Below are positions 1 through 5,710 of a DNA stretch of 5,710 nucleotides, piece after piece (position 1 is the first letter of the stretch; each line of letters begins with the position of its first letter). The notes under the pieces were generated by a model, which saw only the letters and a list, made by a program, of their open reading frames with translations, was not told where the DNA came from and made no database searches. The stretch comes from an uncultured Devosia sp. Lineage in GTDB: Bacteria > Pseudomonadota > Alphaproteobacteria > Rhizobiales > Devosiaceae. The position numbers were made by a program, and so were the translations under genes. The DNA is taken from assembly GCA_946480655.1 (NCBI GenBank), contig CAMLKN010000155.1, positions 1 to 5,710 of the forward strand, given 5' to 3'.

Positions 1-915
1 AACATGAGCGGCTGGATCCTCGAAATCGGCTCCAACATCTTCCGCCAGGTCGGCACGACCAGGGACTCGATGGACACCATCGCCCAGCCCCTGACCATGC
101 TCGACGCGCCGGACGCCAAGCCGCTCGAGGTCAAGGCGGGTGGGATCGACTACGACAAGGTCCACTTCAACTACTGGCGCGGCAAGGAGGGCTCGGTCAT
201 CGACGGCTTCAGCCTCTCGGTCGCGCCGGGCGAGAAGATCGGCCTCGTCGGACGTTCGGGCTCGGGCAAGTCGACGCTGGTCAACCTGGCCCTGCGCATG
301 TTCGACGTGCAGGACGGGGCGATCCGGATCGATGGGCAGGACGTCCGCTCGGTGACCCAGGAAAGCCTCAGGGCCGCCATCGGCCTGGTCAGCCAGGATA
401 CATCCCTGCTGCATCGTTCGGTGCGCGAGAACCTCAAATATGGTCGCCATGACGCGACCGACGAGGAGATGATCCGGGCGGCCGAACAGGCCAATGTGCA
501 CGACGTCATCATGGGTCTGGTCGATCCGCAGGGCCGCAGGGGCTACGACGCTCATGTGGGCGAAAGGGGCGTGAAGCTCTCGGGCGGGCAGCGCCAGCGC
601 GTCGCCATTGCCCGCGTGCTGCTCAAGAACGCCCCGATCCTGGTGCTGGACGAGGCGACCTCGGCACTCGACAGCGAGGTGGAAGCGGCCATCCAGGAGC
701 AGCTGACCCGGCTCATGGCGGGCAAAACGGTGATCGCCATTGCCCACCGCCTTTCCACCATTGCCGCCATGGACCGGCTGGTGGTGCTGGAAAAGGGGCG
801 GATCGTCGAGGAAGGCAGCCATGCCCAGTTGCTGGCCTCGGGCGGGCACTATGCCATGCTCTGGGAACGCCAGTCGGGTGGGTTCCTCGATCTCGATGCT
901 GCCGTGGTCCAATAG
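1..915 (+). CDS. ABC exporter, fused permease/ATPase, C-terminal part (5' partial)
   Basis: This is the nucleotide-binding half of an exporter-type (MsbA/multidrug-like) ABC transporter; the membrane helices lie mostly upstream of the window. Counting from the Met at position 4, residues 1-30 look like the end of the last helix and its cytoplasmic extension, and the ATPase domain runs from about 47 to 290. All ATPase motifs are intact: Walker A GRSGSGKST (83-91), Q-loop Gln131, signature LSGGQ (192-196), Walker B ILVLDE (212-217), D-loop SALD, and H-loop His248. It should hydrolyse ATP at the inner membrane as a dimer to drive export. The substrate cannot be read from this part; lipids, drugs and peptides are all possible. 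The Met at position 4 is not the real start: the frame is open to the left edge, a lone ATPase would not carry this membrane-side leader, and no ribosome site is visible. The gene ends at TAG 913-915, just before a hairpin terminator. Confidence 0.93.
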   Translation, partial: NMSGWILEIGSNIFRQVGTTRDSMDTIAQPLTMLDAPDAKPLEVKAGGIDYDKVHFNYWRGKEGSVIDGFSLSVAPGEKIGLVGRSGSGKSTLVNLALRMFDVQDGAIRIDGQDVRSVTQESLRAAIGLVSQDTSLLHRSVRENLKYGRHDATDEEMIRAAEQANVHDVIMGLVDPQGRRGYDAHVGERGVKLSGGQRQRVAIARVLLKNAPILVLDEATSALDSEVEAAIQEQLTRLMAGKTVIAIAHRLSTIAAMDRLVVLEKGRIVEEGSHAQLLASGGHYAMLWERQSGGFLDLDAAVVQ

Positions 916-919
916 ACCA

Positions 920-945
920 AAGGGCGGGACTTCGGTTCCGCCCTT
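920..945. terminator. Hairpin terminator shared by two convergent genes
   Basis: The left arm at 920-930 pairs with the right arm at 935-945 as 11 base pairs, including one G-T wobble (928/937). They enclose the loop TTCG closed by C-G, the very stable cUUCGg tetraloop on the + strand. The hairpin begins four bases after the exporter stop codon and ends six bases before the stop of the opposite-strand gene, so it nearly fills the 36-bp gap. The U-tract is weak on both sides (CTCAATTC rightward, TTGGTCTATT leftward). Termination in both directions is therefore inferred from position and stem strength rather than from a textbook intrinsic signal. Confidence 0.75.
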
Positions 946-951
946 CTCAAT

Positions 952-2925
952 TCAACTGGCCGCGCGGCCTTCGAGGTGCTGCAGTCCGCGTTCGCGCTTG
1001 AGATATTCGGGGATCTGGTTTGGCGCCATCGGGCGGCCGAAGAGGTAGCCCTGCATGATGCTGCCCCCCAGTTCCACCAGGCTGTGCAATTGCTCTTCGG
1101 TCTCGATGCCCTCGAAGACGCAGGAAATGCCCAGATTGCGGCAGAGGTCGATCATGGTCTTGACGATGGCCCGGCTGGTCGGATCGTCATTGACCTCGGC
1201 GACGAAGCTGCGGTCGATCTTGATGCGGTGCAGCGGCAGCTTCTGAACGTGCGTGAGGCTCGAATGACCGGTGCCGAAGTCATCGAGCGCGATGCGCGAA
1301 CCCAGGCCCAGCAGCGTCAGCAGCGATTGGTTGGCCTGCTTGAGGTCCCGCAGGATGGCGGTTTCGGTGATCTCAAAATCGATCCGGCAGGGGCCGGCGG
1401 ACCTGGCGCAGAGGGCCACGATCTGTTCGATGGCCGAGGGCGAGCCGATGTCATGGGCCGACAGATTGACCGAGAGGCGAATGCTGCGCGGCAATTCCGC
1501 GGTGACCGCAATGGCCTTGCGCAAAACGGCCTGGGTGATCCGGTTGATCTGGCCGGTGCGCTCCGCCATGGGGATGAAATCGACGGGCGAGACCTCGCCC
1601 AGGACCGGGCTGCGCCAGCGTGCCAGGACCTCAAAGCCGATGGTCTCGCCCACCGACACGTCGAATTGCGGCTGCAGCAGGATATAGACTTCGTCGTCGA
1701 GGTCGGCCGTATGCAGCAGATGCTCCATGTGGCGCGACTTGCGCAGGTTCTTGAGGTGCCTCTCGTTGAAGATGACGCAACCGCCGCGCTTTTCGTGCTT
1801 GGCGGTCCAGGTCGCATAATCGGCGTGGTCGAACAGGGTCTCGGCCGTGTCTCCGGGACCGGATACGGCCATGCCGACCGAGGCGGTGATGCGCACAACC
1901 CCCAAGGGCATATCGAAGGATGGGCGCAGGGCGTCGGCAATGCGCTGGCCGCAGTCGAGATAGCCCGCTTCGTCTTCATAGCCCTCGGTGATGATCAGGG
2001 CGTAATTGTCCCCGTCGAGCCGGGCCAGCACGGTGTTGGGGCGCTTGATCACATTGAGCCGGTGCGCCACTTCGACCAGAACCAGGTCGCCGGTGATCTG
2101 GCCGAAGACCTCGTTGACGGACTTGAAATTGTCGATGTCGATCCGCGCAACGGCAATGGAGCGTCCCTCGGACTGCGCGGTGGCCAGCAGTTGCTCGAGC
2201 TTGCGCTCGAAGGACCGGCGATTGGGAATGCCGGTCAGGCTGTCGATATTGGCGAGGCGATGGTTCTCTTCCGAGAGACGCTGCGTTTCGTCCTGGCGCT
2301 TGGCTATGGCCTGGCGCGACGCGACGAGGTCGGCAAAATCCCGGCTGTTGCCCAGGAGGATGATGAGGAGGACGGCGATGACCAGGGCCATGTTGATGGC
2401 AATGGCAAACAGGGTCGGCTCGCCGGAGGCGGAGAAGAAGACCATGAAGGGGCCCAATACGCAGATGCCCACTGCCAGGGCGGCCGCCCGCACATGCATC
2501 AGGCAGAACATGCAGCCGATCGTGGTGATCCCCATGTAGAAAGCCACCTGCGAGCGCAGATAGGCGTCGCCATAGGGGAAGATGGCAAAGCTCCAGGCGG
2601 TGAAGCCGATTGACAGGGCGGCGCCGACCCAGATCATGGCCCTCAGGCTCGCCCGGGCCTTTTCGGCATCCAGCTCGCGATGGCGCGACAGCCACCAGGT
2701 CGTGGAGCGGACCAGGCTCAAGGCTGTCAGCAGGGCCGGAATGTAGAGCGTCAGTTCAACCGGTGCGGTCCCGTGGTGGGTCCAGGCCAGGATCACCGTG
2801 TTGGACACCAGCATTGCGTAGAGCAGAGGAATTTGGCGGCTAAGTGCGCGCCACTGCGCCAAGACCAGTTCCGGCGAGTCGCACCGCTCCGAGAAAATAT
2901 CAGTGATGCGCCGCAGCACGGACAT
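952..2925 (-). CDS. Membrane GGDEF-EAL protein, predicted c-di-GMP phosphodiesterase
   Basis: This 657-residue inner-membrane protein belongs to cyclic di-GMP signalling. Residues 30-192 contain about six hydrophobic helices (near 32-49, 56-73, 94-116, 124-142, 145-165, 170-192), a membrane sensor I cannot assign to a named family. A charged, probably helical linker (about 195-225) leads to a GGDEF domain (226-385) and an EAL domain (400-645). The GGDEF signature reads DGDNY (304-308) and the upstream inhibitory-site position reads RPNT rather than RxxD, so diguanylate cyclase activity is unlikely. The EAL domain keeps the expected catalytic and metal residues: Glu432 (in EVL), Asn487, Glu518, Asp548-Asp549 in DDFGTG, Lys569, Glu605 and Gln625. 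The likely reaction is hydrolysis of c-di-GMP to pGpG. The start is supported by GAGGGG at 2934-2939, eight bases upstream of the ATG. It is transcribed away from the beta-mannosidase gene and converges on the ABC exporter. The phosphodiesterase role is inferred from residues only. Confidence 0.93.
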   Translation of the reverse strand: MSVLRRITDIFSERCDSPELVLAQWRALSRQIPLLYAMLVSNTVILAWTHHGTAPVELTLYIPALLTALSLVRSTTWWLSRHRELDAEKARASLRAMIWVGAALSIGFTAWSFAIFPYGDAYLRSQVAFYMGITTIGCMFCLMHVRAAALAVGICVLGPFMVFFSASGEPTLFAIAINMALVIAVLLIILLGNSRDFADLVASRQAIAKRQDETQRLSEENHRLANIDSLTGIPNRRSFERKLEQLLATAQSEGRSIAVARIDIDNFKSVNEVFGQITGDLVLVEVAHRLNVIKRPNTVLARLDGDNYALIITEGYEDEAGYLDCGQRIADALRPSFDMPLGVVRITASVGMAVSGPGDTAETLFDHADYATWTAKHEKRGGCVIFNERHLKNLRKSRHMEHLLHTADLDDEVYILLQPQFDVSVGETIGFEVLARWRSPVLGEVSPVDFIPMAERTGQINRITQAVLRKAIAVTAELPRSIRLSVNLSAHDIGSPSAIEQIVALCARSAGPCRIDFEITETAILRDLKQANQSLLTLLGLGSRIALDDFGTGHSSLTHVQKLPLHRIKIDRSFVAEVNDDPTSRAIVKTMIDLCRNLGISCVFEGIETEEQLHSLVELGGSIMQGYLFGRPMAPNQIPEYLKRERGLQHLEGRAAS

Positions 2926-2933
2926 GTGGTTGG

Positions 2934-2939
2934 CCCCTC
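2934..2939 (-). promoter_or_regulatory. Ribosome binding site of the GGDEF-EAL gene
   Basis: On the - strand this reads GAGGGG, with an eight-base spacer to the ATG at 2925-2923. Another ATG about 16 bases upstream on the same strand is out of frame, so this site fixes the start. Confidence 0.7.
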
Positions 2940-2977
2940 ATGGCGGAAGCCTATCCGCGCAAACCCTAATGAATTGG

Positions 2978-2991
2978 TAAAAACGTTTCCG
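2978..2991. promoter_or_regulatory. Candidate upstream LacI-family operator
   Basis: TAAAAACGTTTCCG contains the perfect core AAACGTTT and matches 8 of the 10 fixed positions of the general LacI-family pattern TGNAANCGNTTNCA. It misses the outer G and the outer A. Its centre (2984/2985) lies exactly 105 bp from the centre of the stronger site at 3083-3096, about ten helical turns. It also lies about 55 bp upstream of the GGDEF-EAL start, so a bound repressor could affect that gene too. It overlaps a short perfect palindrome, TTCCGGAA (2987-2994). This is a pattern match only; no regulator gene is present in the window. Confidence 0.4.
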
Positions 2992-3060
2992 GAATCAACG
3001 CAGATCGGTGCCGCTTTGCAGGCTTTCGTGGCGAGGGATCGACTCCGAAGCGTTCGGCGA

Positions 3061-3090
3061 CGATTTCATTGTAACGTTGCATTGAAATCG
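3061..3090. repeat. 30-bp imperfect dyad upstream of the beta-mannosidase gene
   Basis: The arms CGATTTCA (3061-3068) and TGAAATCG (3083-3090) are perfect inverted repeats. The symmetry continues through the centre at 3075/3076, where the core is TGTAACGTTGCA (3070-3081). Thirteen of the 15 base pairs are symmetric; the exceptions are 3069/3082 and 3072/3079. The right arm forms half of the LacI-type operator at 3083-3096, so the two symmetric elements overlap. It probably lies upstream of the transcription start, so a DNA-binding site is more likely than an RNA hairpin. Confidence 0.55.
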
Positions 3091-3110
3091 ATTGCAGAGA
3101 CTGGTATCTG
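3082..3110 (+). promoter_or_regulatory. Predicted sigma70-type promoter of the beta-mannosidase gene
   Basis: The -35 box TTGAAA (3082-3087) is followed by a 17-base spacer and the -10 box TATCTG (3105-3110). The -10 hexamer is poor, but it is preceded by TGG (3102-3104), an extended -10 element that can compensate. Transcription would start near 3117, giving a leader of about 35 bases. Overlap of the -35 box with the LacI-type operator makes the arrangement coherent. Alternative boxes in this region cannot be excluded. Confidence 0.45.
3083..3096. promoter_or_regulatory. Candidate LacI-family operator for the beta-mannosidase gene
   Basis: TGAAATCGATTGCA matches every fixed position of the pattern TGNAANCGNTTNCA recognised by many LacI-family sugar repressors. 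The two halves are symmetric except for one base pair. The site covers most of the predicted -35 box (3082-3087), so a bound repressor would block RNA polymerase. This fits a catabolic gene induced by its sugar. The repressor is not encoded in the window and its identity is unknown. Confidence 0.6.
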
Positions 3111-3138
3111 CCATTCCACATCGGCCCCAGCCGATCCC

Positions 3139-3144
3139 GGAGGA
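3139..3144 (+). promoter_or_regulatory. Ribosome binding site that fixes the beta-mannosidase start
   Basis: GGAGGA lies seven bases before the ATG at 3152-3154. It decides against the in-frame TTG at 3092, which lies inside the operator and upstream of the predicted transcription start. Confidence 0.8.
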
Positions 3145-3151
3145 CTGTCCC

Positions 3152-5671
3152 ATGGCCATCACTGCCCACAATTCCGCCCTCGATCTGGGCGGCGAATACA
3201 CCTTGTCTGCGCCGGCGCGGGACATCGCGACGACCATGACGCTGCCGGGTGATGTCCACCATGCCTTGCTCGCCGCCGACCTGATCCCCGATCCCTATTT
3301 CGGCGAGAACGAGAAGGTGGTGATGTGGGTCAACGAGACCGCCTGGTCGGTGGAACGCCGCTTCAGCGCTTCGGCGGCCGATATCGATGGCTATCTCACC
3401 CTGACGCTGGCCGAGGTCGACTGTATCGCCACCATCGTCCTCAACGGCGAGGAAATCGCGCGGACCGACAACAGCTTCGTGCGCAACGATATCGACGTGA
3501 CCGGCAAGGTCCACGAGGGTGAGAACACGCTGCGCATCGAATTCGCCATCGCGCCCGACGTCGCCAAGGCTCGTGCCGACGCCCATCCCTTTCCGATCCC
3601 CTTCACCAAGAACTACCAGACCAATGGCCTGAAGGGCATCCACATGAACTTCATCCGCAAGGCCGCATGCCATGCGGGTTGGGATTGGGGCATCTGCCTG
3701 ATGCCCATCGGCGTCTATGGCACGATGAGCCTCCGCAAGGCGCGCCTCGCCCGGCAGGAGAGCGTGCAGGTTGACCAGGTCCATGGTGAGAACTCGGTCG
3801 AACTCTCGATAAAGACTCGCCTTTTCGCCTTTGCTCACGGCGAGGTTGAACTCGAACACAGCATCGACGGACAGGTCATCACCGACAAGGTCGTGGTGCA
3901 AAAGGGCGAGAATGTCTTCACCCACAACGTCACCATCCGGGACCCCAAGATCTGGTGGCCGGCGGGGCAGGGTGCCCAGCCGCTCTATGAACTGACGACC
4001 AATCTTGAAGGCGAAGTCACGACCCGCAAGATCGGCCTCCGGCGGCTCGACTGGGTCGTCGAAAAGGACGAGATCGACCACACCTTCAAGTGCCGCATCA
4101 ATGGCCGCGACATCACCATGATGGGCGCCAACTGGATTCCGGCAGACGCTATCCCCAGCCGCGCGACACCGGCCGTGGTGCGCGACCTCCTGGAGAGCGC
4201 CAGGGCTGCCAACATGAACATGCTTCGCATCTGGGGCGGTGGTCAGTATGAACCGGACTGGTTCTATGACCTCTGCGACGAGCTGGGCATCCTCATCTGG
4301 CACGACTTCATGTTCGCCTGCATGAGCTATCCGTCTGATCGCACCTTCCTCAGAAGCGTCGAGACTGAAATCACCCAGCAGGTCCGCCGCCTCAGCCACC
4401 ATGCCTGCATCGCACTTTGGTGCGGTGACAACGAGGTCATCGGCTCGCTCACCTGGTATCCCGAAACCAAGGCCGACAAGGAACGCTACATCGCCAACTA
4501 CGACCGGCTCAACTCGATGCTGCACCGCATTGTCGAGGACGAAGACCCGGCCCGTCGCTTCTGGCCGTCCTCGCCCTCGCTGGGCTATATGGATTTCTCC
4601 GATGGCTGGCATTCCGACACCCGCGGCGACCTGCACTACTGGGATGTCTGGCACTCGGCCAAGAGCTTTGAAGCCTACCGTACGGTCAATCCGCGCTTCG
4701 CTTCCGAATTCGGCTTCCAGTCCTTCACCTCGATGAATGTCATCGAGACCTTCTCGGAGGCCAAGGACCGCAACCCATCCTCGCCGGTCATGGAAAACCA
4801 CCAGCGCAATGCCGGCGGCAATGCGCGCATTCTCGAAACCATGACGCGCTACTTCCGCTTCCCGCGCGACTTCGACCAGATGGTGTTCCTGTCCCAGATC
4901 CAGCAGGGCCTGGCGATCAAGACCGCCATCGAATACTGGCGCTCCACCAAGCCGCGCTGCATGGGCACGCTCTACTGGCAGATCAACGACATCTGGCCGG
5001 TGGCGAGCTGGTCGAGCCTCGACTATGGCGGGCAGTGGAAGCTGATGCACTACATGGCGCGCCGCTTCTACCTGCCGGTCAATGTGGTCGCTGTGCCCCG
5101 GATCGCCGAGGTTGAGACCAATTCGCGCGGCACGCCAGTGGAAGGGCAATTGCCCGACCAGATTGCCCTGCGCGCCATCAACGATACCGGCAAGCCGGTT
5201 TCGATCGCGCTGGAAGTGAGGGCCGTCAAGGTGACCGGCGAGAGCCGCGTGATCTTCTCCGGCAATTCGGCCGTCGGCCCGGATGCGGCCATCACGGTGG
5301 CGGACATCCCCTTCGGCGACCTCGCTGCGGATGAATTCCTCTACTTCACCTGGAAGGATGCACACGGCAAGGTGCTGGGCGCCAACGACTATTTCCCCAA
5401 GCCCTACAAGGCCTACGAACTGGTCGGGGCAACGATCCGCACCCAATGGTCGGACCGCGACGGCGCCCCGGTGCTGACGCTTGAAAGCGACCGGCCCGCC
5501 TTCTTCGCCACCGCGACAGTGGATGTGCCGGGCTATTTCGCCGACAACGCGATTACGCTGCTGCCCGGCCAGCCGGTGGAACTGACCTTTGTTCCCCGCC
5601 ATGGTGCCACGGTCACGTCGGCTGATCTGGCCGGGTCACTCAAGGTGCGGCACCTGGCCGAGACTTTCTGA
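3152..5671 (+). CDS. Beta-mannosidase, glycoside hydrolase family 2
   Basis: This 839-residue retaining exo-beta-mannosidase should release mannose from the non-reducing end of beta-mannosides such as mannobiose or other short beta-linked manno-oligosaccharides. Domains in order: N-terminal sugar-binding jelly roll (about 5-190, with the mannosidase-type stretch [12 protein letters not shown] at 169-180), immunoglobulin-like domain (about 195-300), TIM barrel (about 300-640, with [20 protein letters not shown] from 356), and C-terminal beta-sandwich region (about 655-839). The acid/base is Glu428 in WCGDNE and the nucleophile is Glu519 in SEFGFQS; both sit in their normal contexts. The length is usual for the family. 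There is no signal peptide, so the enzyme should be cytoplasmic and act on imported oligosaccharides. ATG 3152 is chosen for its good ribosome site and because the jelly-roll domain begins a few residues later. It stands alone in the window, divergent from the c-di-GMP gene. LacI-type repression is inferred from the upstream operator. Beta-mannosidase fits much better than beta-galactosidase or beta-glucuronidase; exact substrate is uncertain. Confidence 0.93.
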   Translation: MAITAHNSALDLGGEYTLSAPARDIATTMTLPGDVHHALLAADLIPDPYFGENEKVVMWVNETAWSVERRFSASAADIDGYLTLTLAEVDCIATIVLNGEEIARTDNSFVRNDIDVTGKVHEGENTLRIEFAIAPDVAKARADAHPFPIPFTKNYQTNGLKGIHMNFIRKAACHAGWDWGICLMPIGVYGTMSLRKARLARQESVQVDQVHGENSVELSIKTRLFAFAHGEVELEHSIDGQVITDKVVVQKGENVFTHNVTIRDPKIWWPAGQGAQPLYELTTNLEGEVTTRKIGLRRLDWVVEKDEIDHTFKCRINGRDITMMGANWIPADAIPSRATPAVVRDLLESARAANMNMLRIWGGGQYEPDWFYDLCDELGILIWHDFMFACMSYPSDRTFLRSVETEITQQVRRLSHHACIALWCGDNEVIGSLTWYPETKADKERYIANYDRLNSMLHRIVEDEDPARRFWPSSPSLGYMDFSDGWHSDTRGDLHYWDVWHSAKSFEAYRTVNPRFASEFGFQSFTSMNVIETFSEAKDRNPSSPVMENHQRNAGGNARILETMTRYFRFPRDFDQMVFLSQIQQGLAIKTAIEYWRSTKPRCMGTLYWQINDIWPVASWSSLDYGGQWKLMHYMARRFYLPVNVVAVPRIAEVETNSRGTPVEGQLPDQIALRAINDTGKPVSIALEVRAVKVTGESRVIFSGNSAVGPDAAITVADIPFGDLAADEFLYFTWKDAHGKVLGANDYFPKPYKAYELVGATIRTQWSDRDGAPVLTLESDRPAFFATATVDVPGYFADNAITLLPGQPVELTFVPRHGATVTSADLAGSLKVRHLAETF

Positions 5672-5710
5672 GCTGCCTCTGAGCCTAACCCCCACCCTTG
5701 ATCCCTCCCC
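5672..5710. other. C-rich intergenic edge, possibly start of a dispersed repeat
   Basis: No gene is visible here. After the stop codon the sequence becomes strongly C-rich (from 5685, AACCCCCACCCTTGATCCCT and on). From memory, similar C-rich runs opposite a G-rich arm occur as dispersed intergenic palindromes in Hyphomicrobiales genomes and may act as terminators. Only one possible arm lies within the window, so the pairing cannot be tested. Confidence 0.3.

Noticed and set aside
4..6. ATG at position 4 as the true start of the ABC gene
   Set aside because: The frame is open to the window edge, and the first residues look like the end of a transmembrane domain. The gene is most simply a full-size exporter cut by the window.
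976..2613. A 545-codon open frame on the + strand, antisense to the GGDEF-EAL gene
   Set aside because: Same cause: codon-register antisense of a high-GC gene. The translation has low-complexity, Asp/Gly/Arg-rich composition and no domain, and the - strand frame carries clear GGDEF and EAL motifs.
1976..2695. A 239-codon open frame on the - strand inside the GGDEF-EAL gene
   Set aside because: It is an out-of-frame shadow with Arg/His/Pro/Gly-rich composition and no motif, lying fully within a well-supported gene. It does not indicate a frameshift, since the main frame is continuous.
3045..3057. Small inverted repeat CCGAA-GCG-TTCGG
   Set aside because: A 5-bp stem is easily expected by chance in GC-rich DNA, and it does not match the LacI pattern or any terminator arrangement.
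3092..3151. In-frame TTG start at 3092 that would add 20 residues to the beta-mannosidase
   Set aside because: It lies inside the operator and upstream of the predicted transcription start. The ATG at 3152 has GGAGGA at ideal spacing, and the extra residues do not resemble the family N-terminus.
2966..5602. An 878-codon open frame on the - strand, antisense to the beta-mannosidase gene
   Set aside because: Its codons are in exact register with the sense gene, so it stays open only because the sense gene avoids TTA, CTA and TCA, as expected at high GC. Its translation shows no recognisable domain, while the sense frame has full GH2 motifs.
1..5710. Possible novel defence, mobile or RNA-based system
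   Set aside because: The three genes belong to well-known families and fill nearly all the window. I saw no repeat arrays, transposase, toxin-antitoxin pair, phage gene or structured RNA beyond the hairpin described.

Overview
This is a GC-rich bacterial window, compact in layout and with a strong preference for G or C at third codon positions. Protein style suggests an alphaproteobacterium, most likely Hyphomicrobiales and possibly Devosia-like. The lineage call is an inference from the ABC exporter C-terminus, the membrane GGDEF-EAL architecture, and the C-rich intergenic motif at the right edge. It is not a database result.

Layout: (1) positions 1-915, + strand, are the C-terminal part of an exporter-type ABC transporter (membrane and ATPase in one chain), cut by the left edge. 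(2) A 36-bp convergent gap follows. It is almost filled by a strong hairpin with a UUCG tetraloop, probably serving both flanking genes. (3) Positions 952-2925, - strand, encode a six-helix membrane c-di-GMP protein with degenerate GGDEF and intact EAL domains, predicted to be a phosphodiesterase. (4) A 226-bp divergent regulatory region (2926-3151) holds two LacI-family-type operator-like palindromes whose centres lie 105 bp apart, a 30-bp imperfect dyad, and a plausible sigma70 promoter for the gene to the right. (5) Positions 3152-5671, + strand, encode a complete cytoplasmic glycoside hydrolase family 2 beta-mannosidase with both catalytic glutamates. (6) The last 39 bases are C-rich intergenic DNA.

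The three genes do not form an operon. The exporter and the c-di-GMP protein converge, and the c-di-GMP protein and the mannosidase diverge. The best-supported functional picture is a sugar-catabolic gene (beta-mannoside breakdown) under a LacI-type repressor encoded outside the window. I see no CRISPR array, tRNA, rRNA, insertion sequence, phage gene or defence system. The genes are ordinary members of known families; the regulatory region and the degenerate GGDEF domain are the parts that repay a second look.
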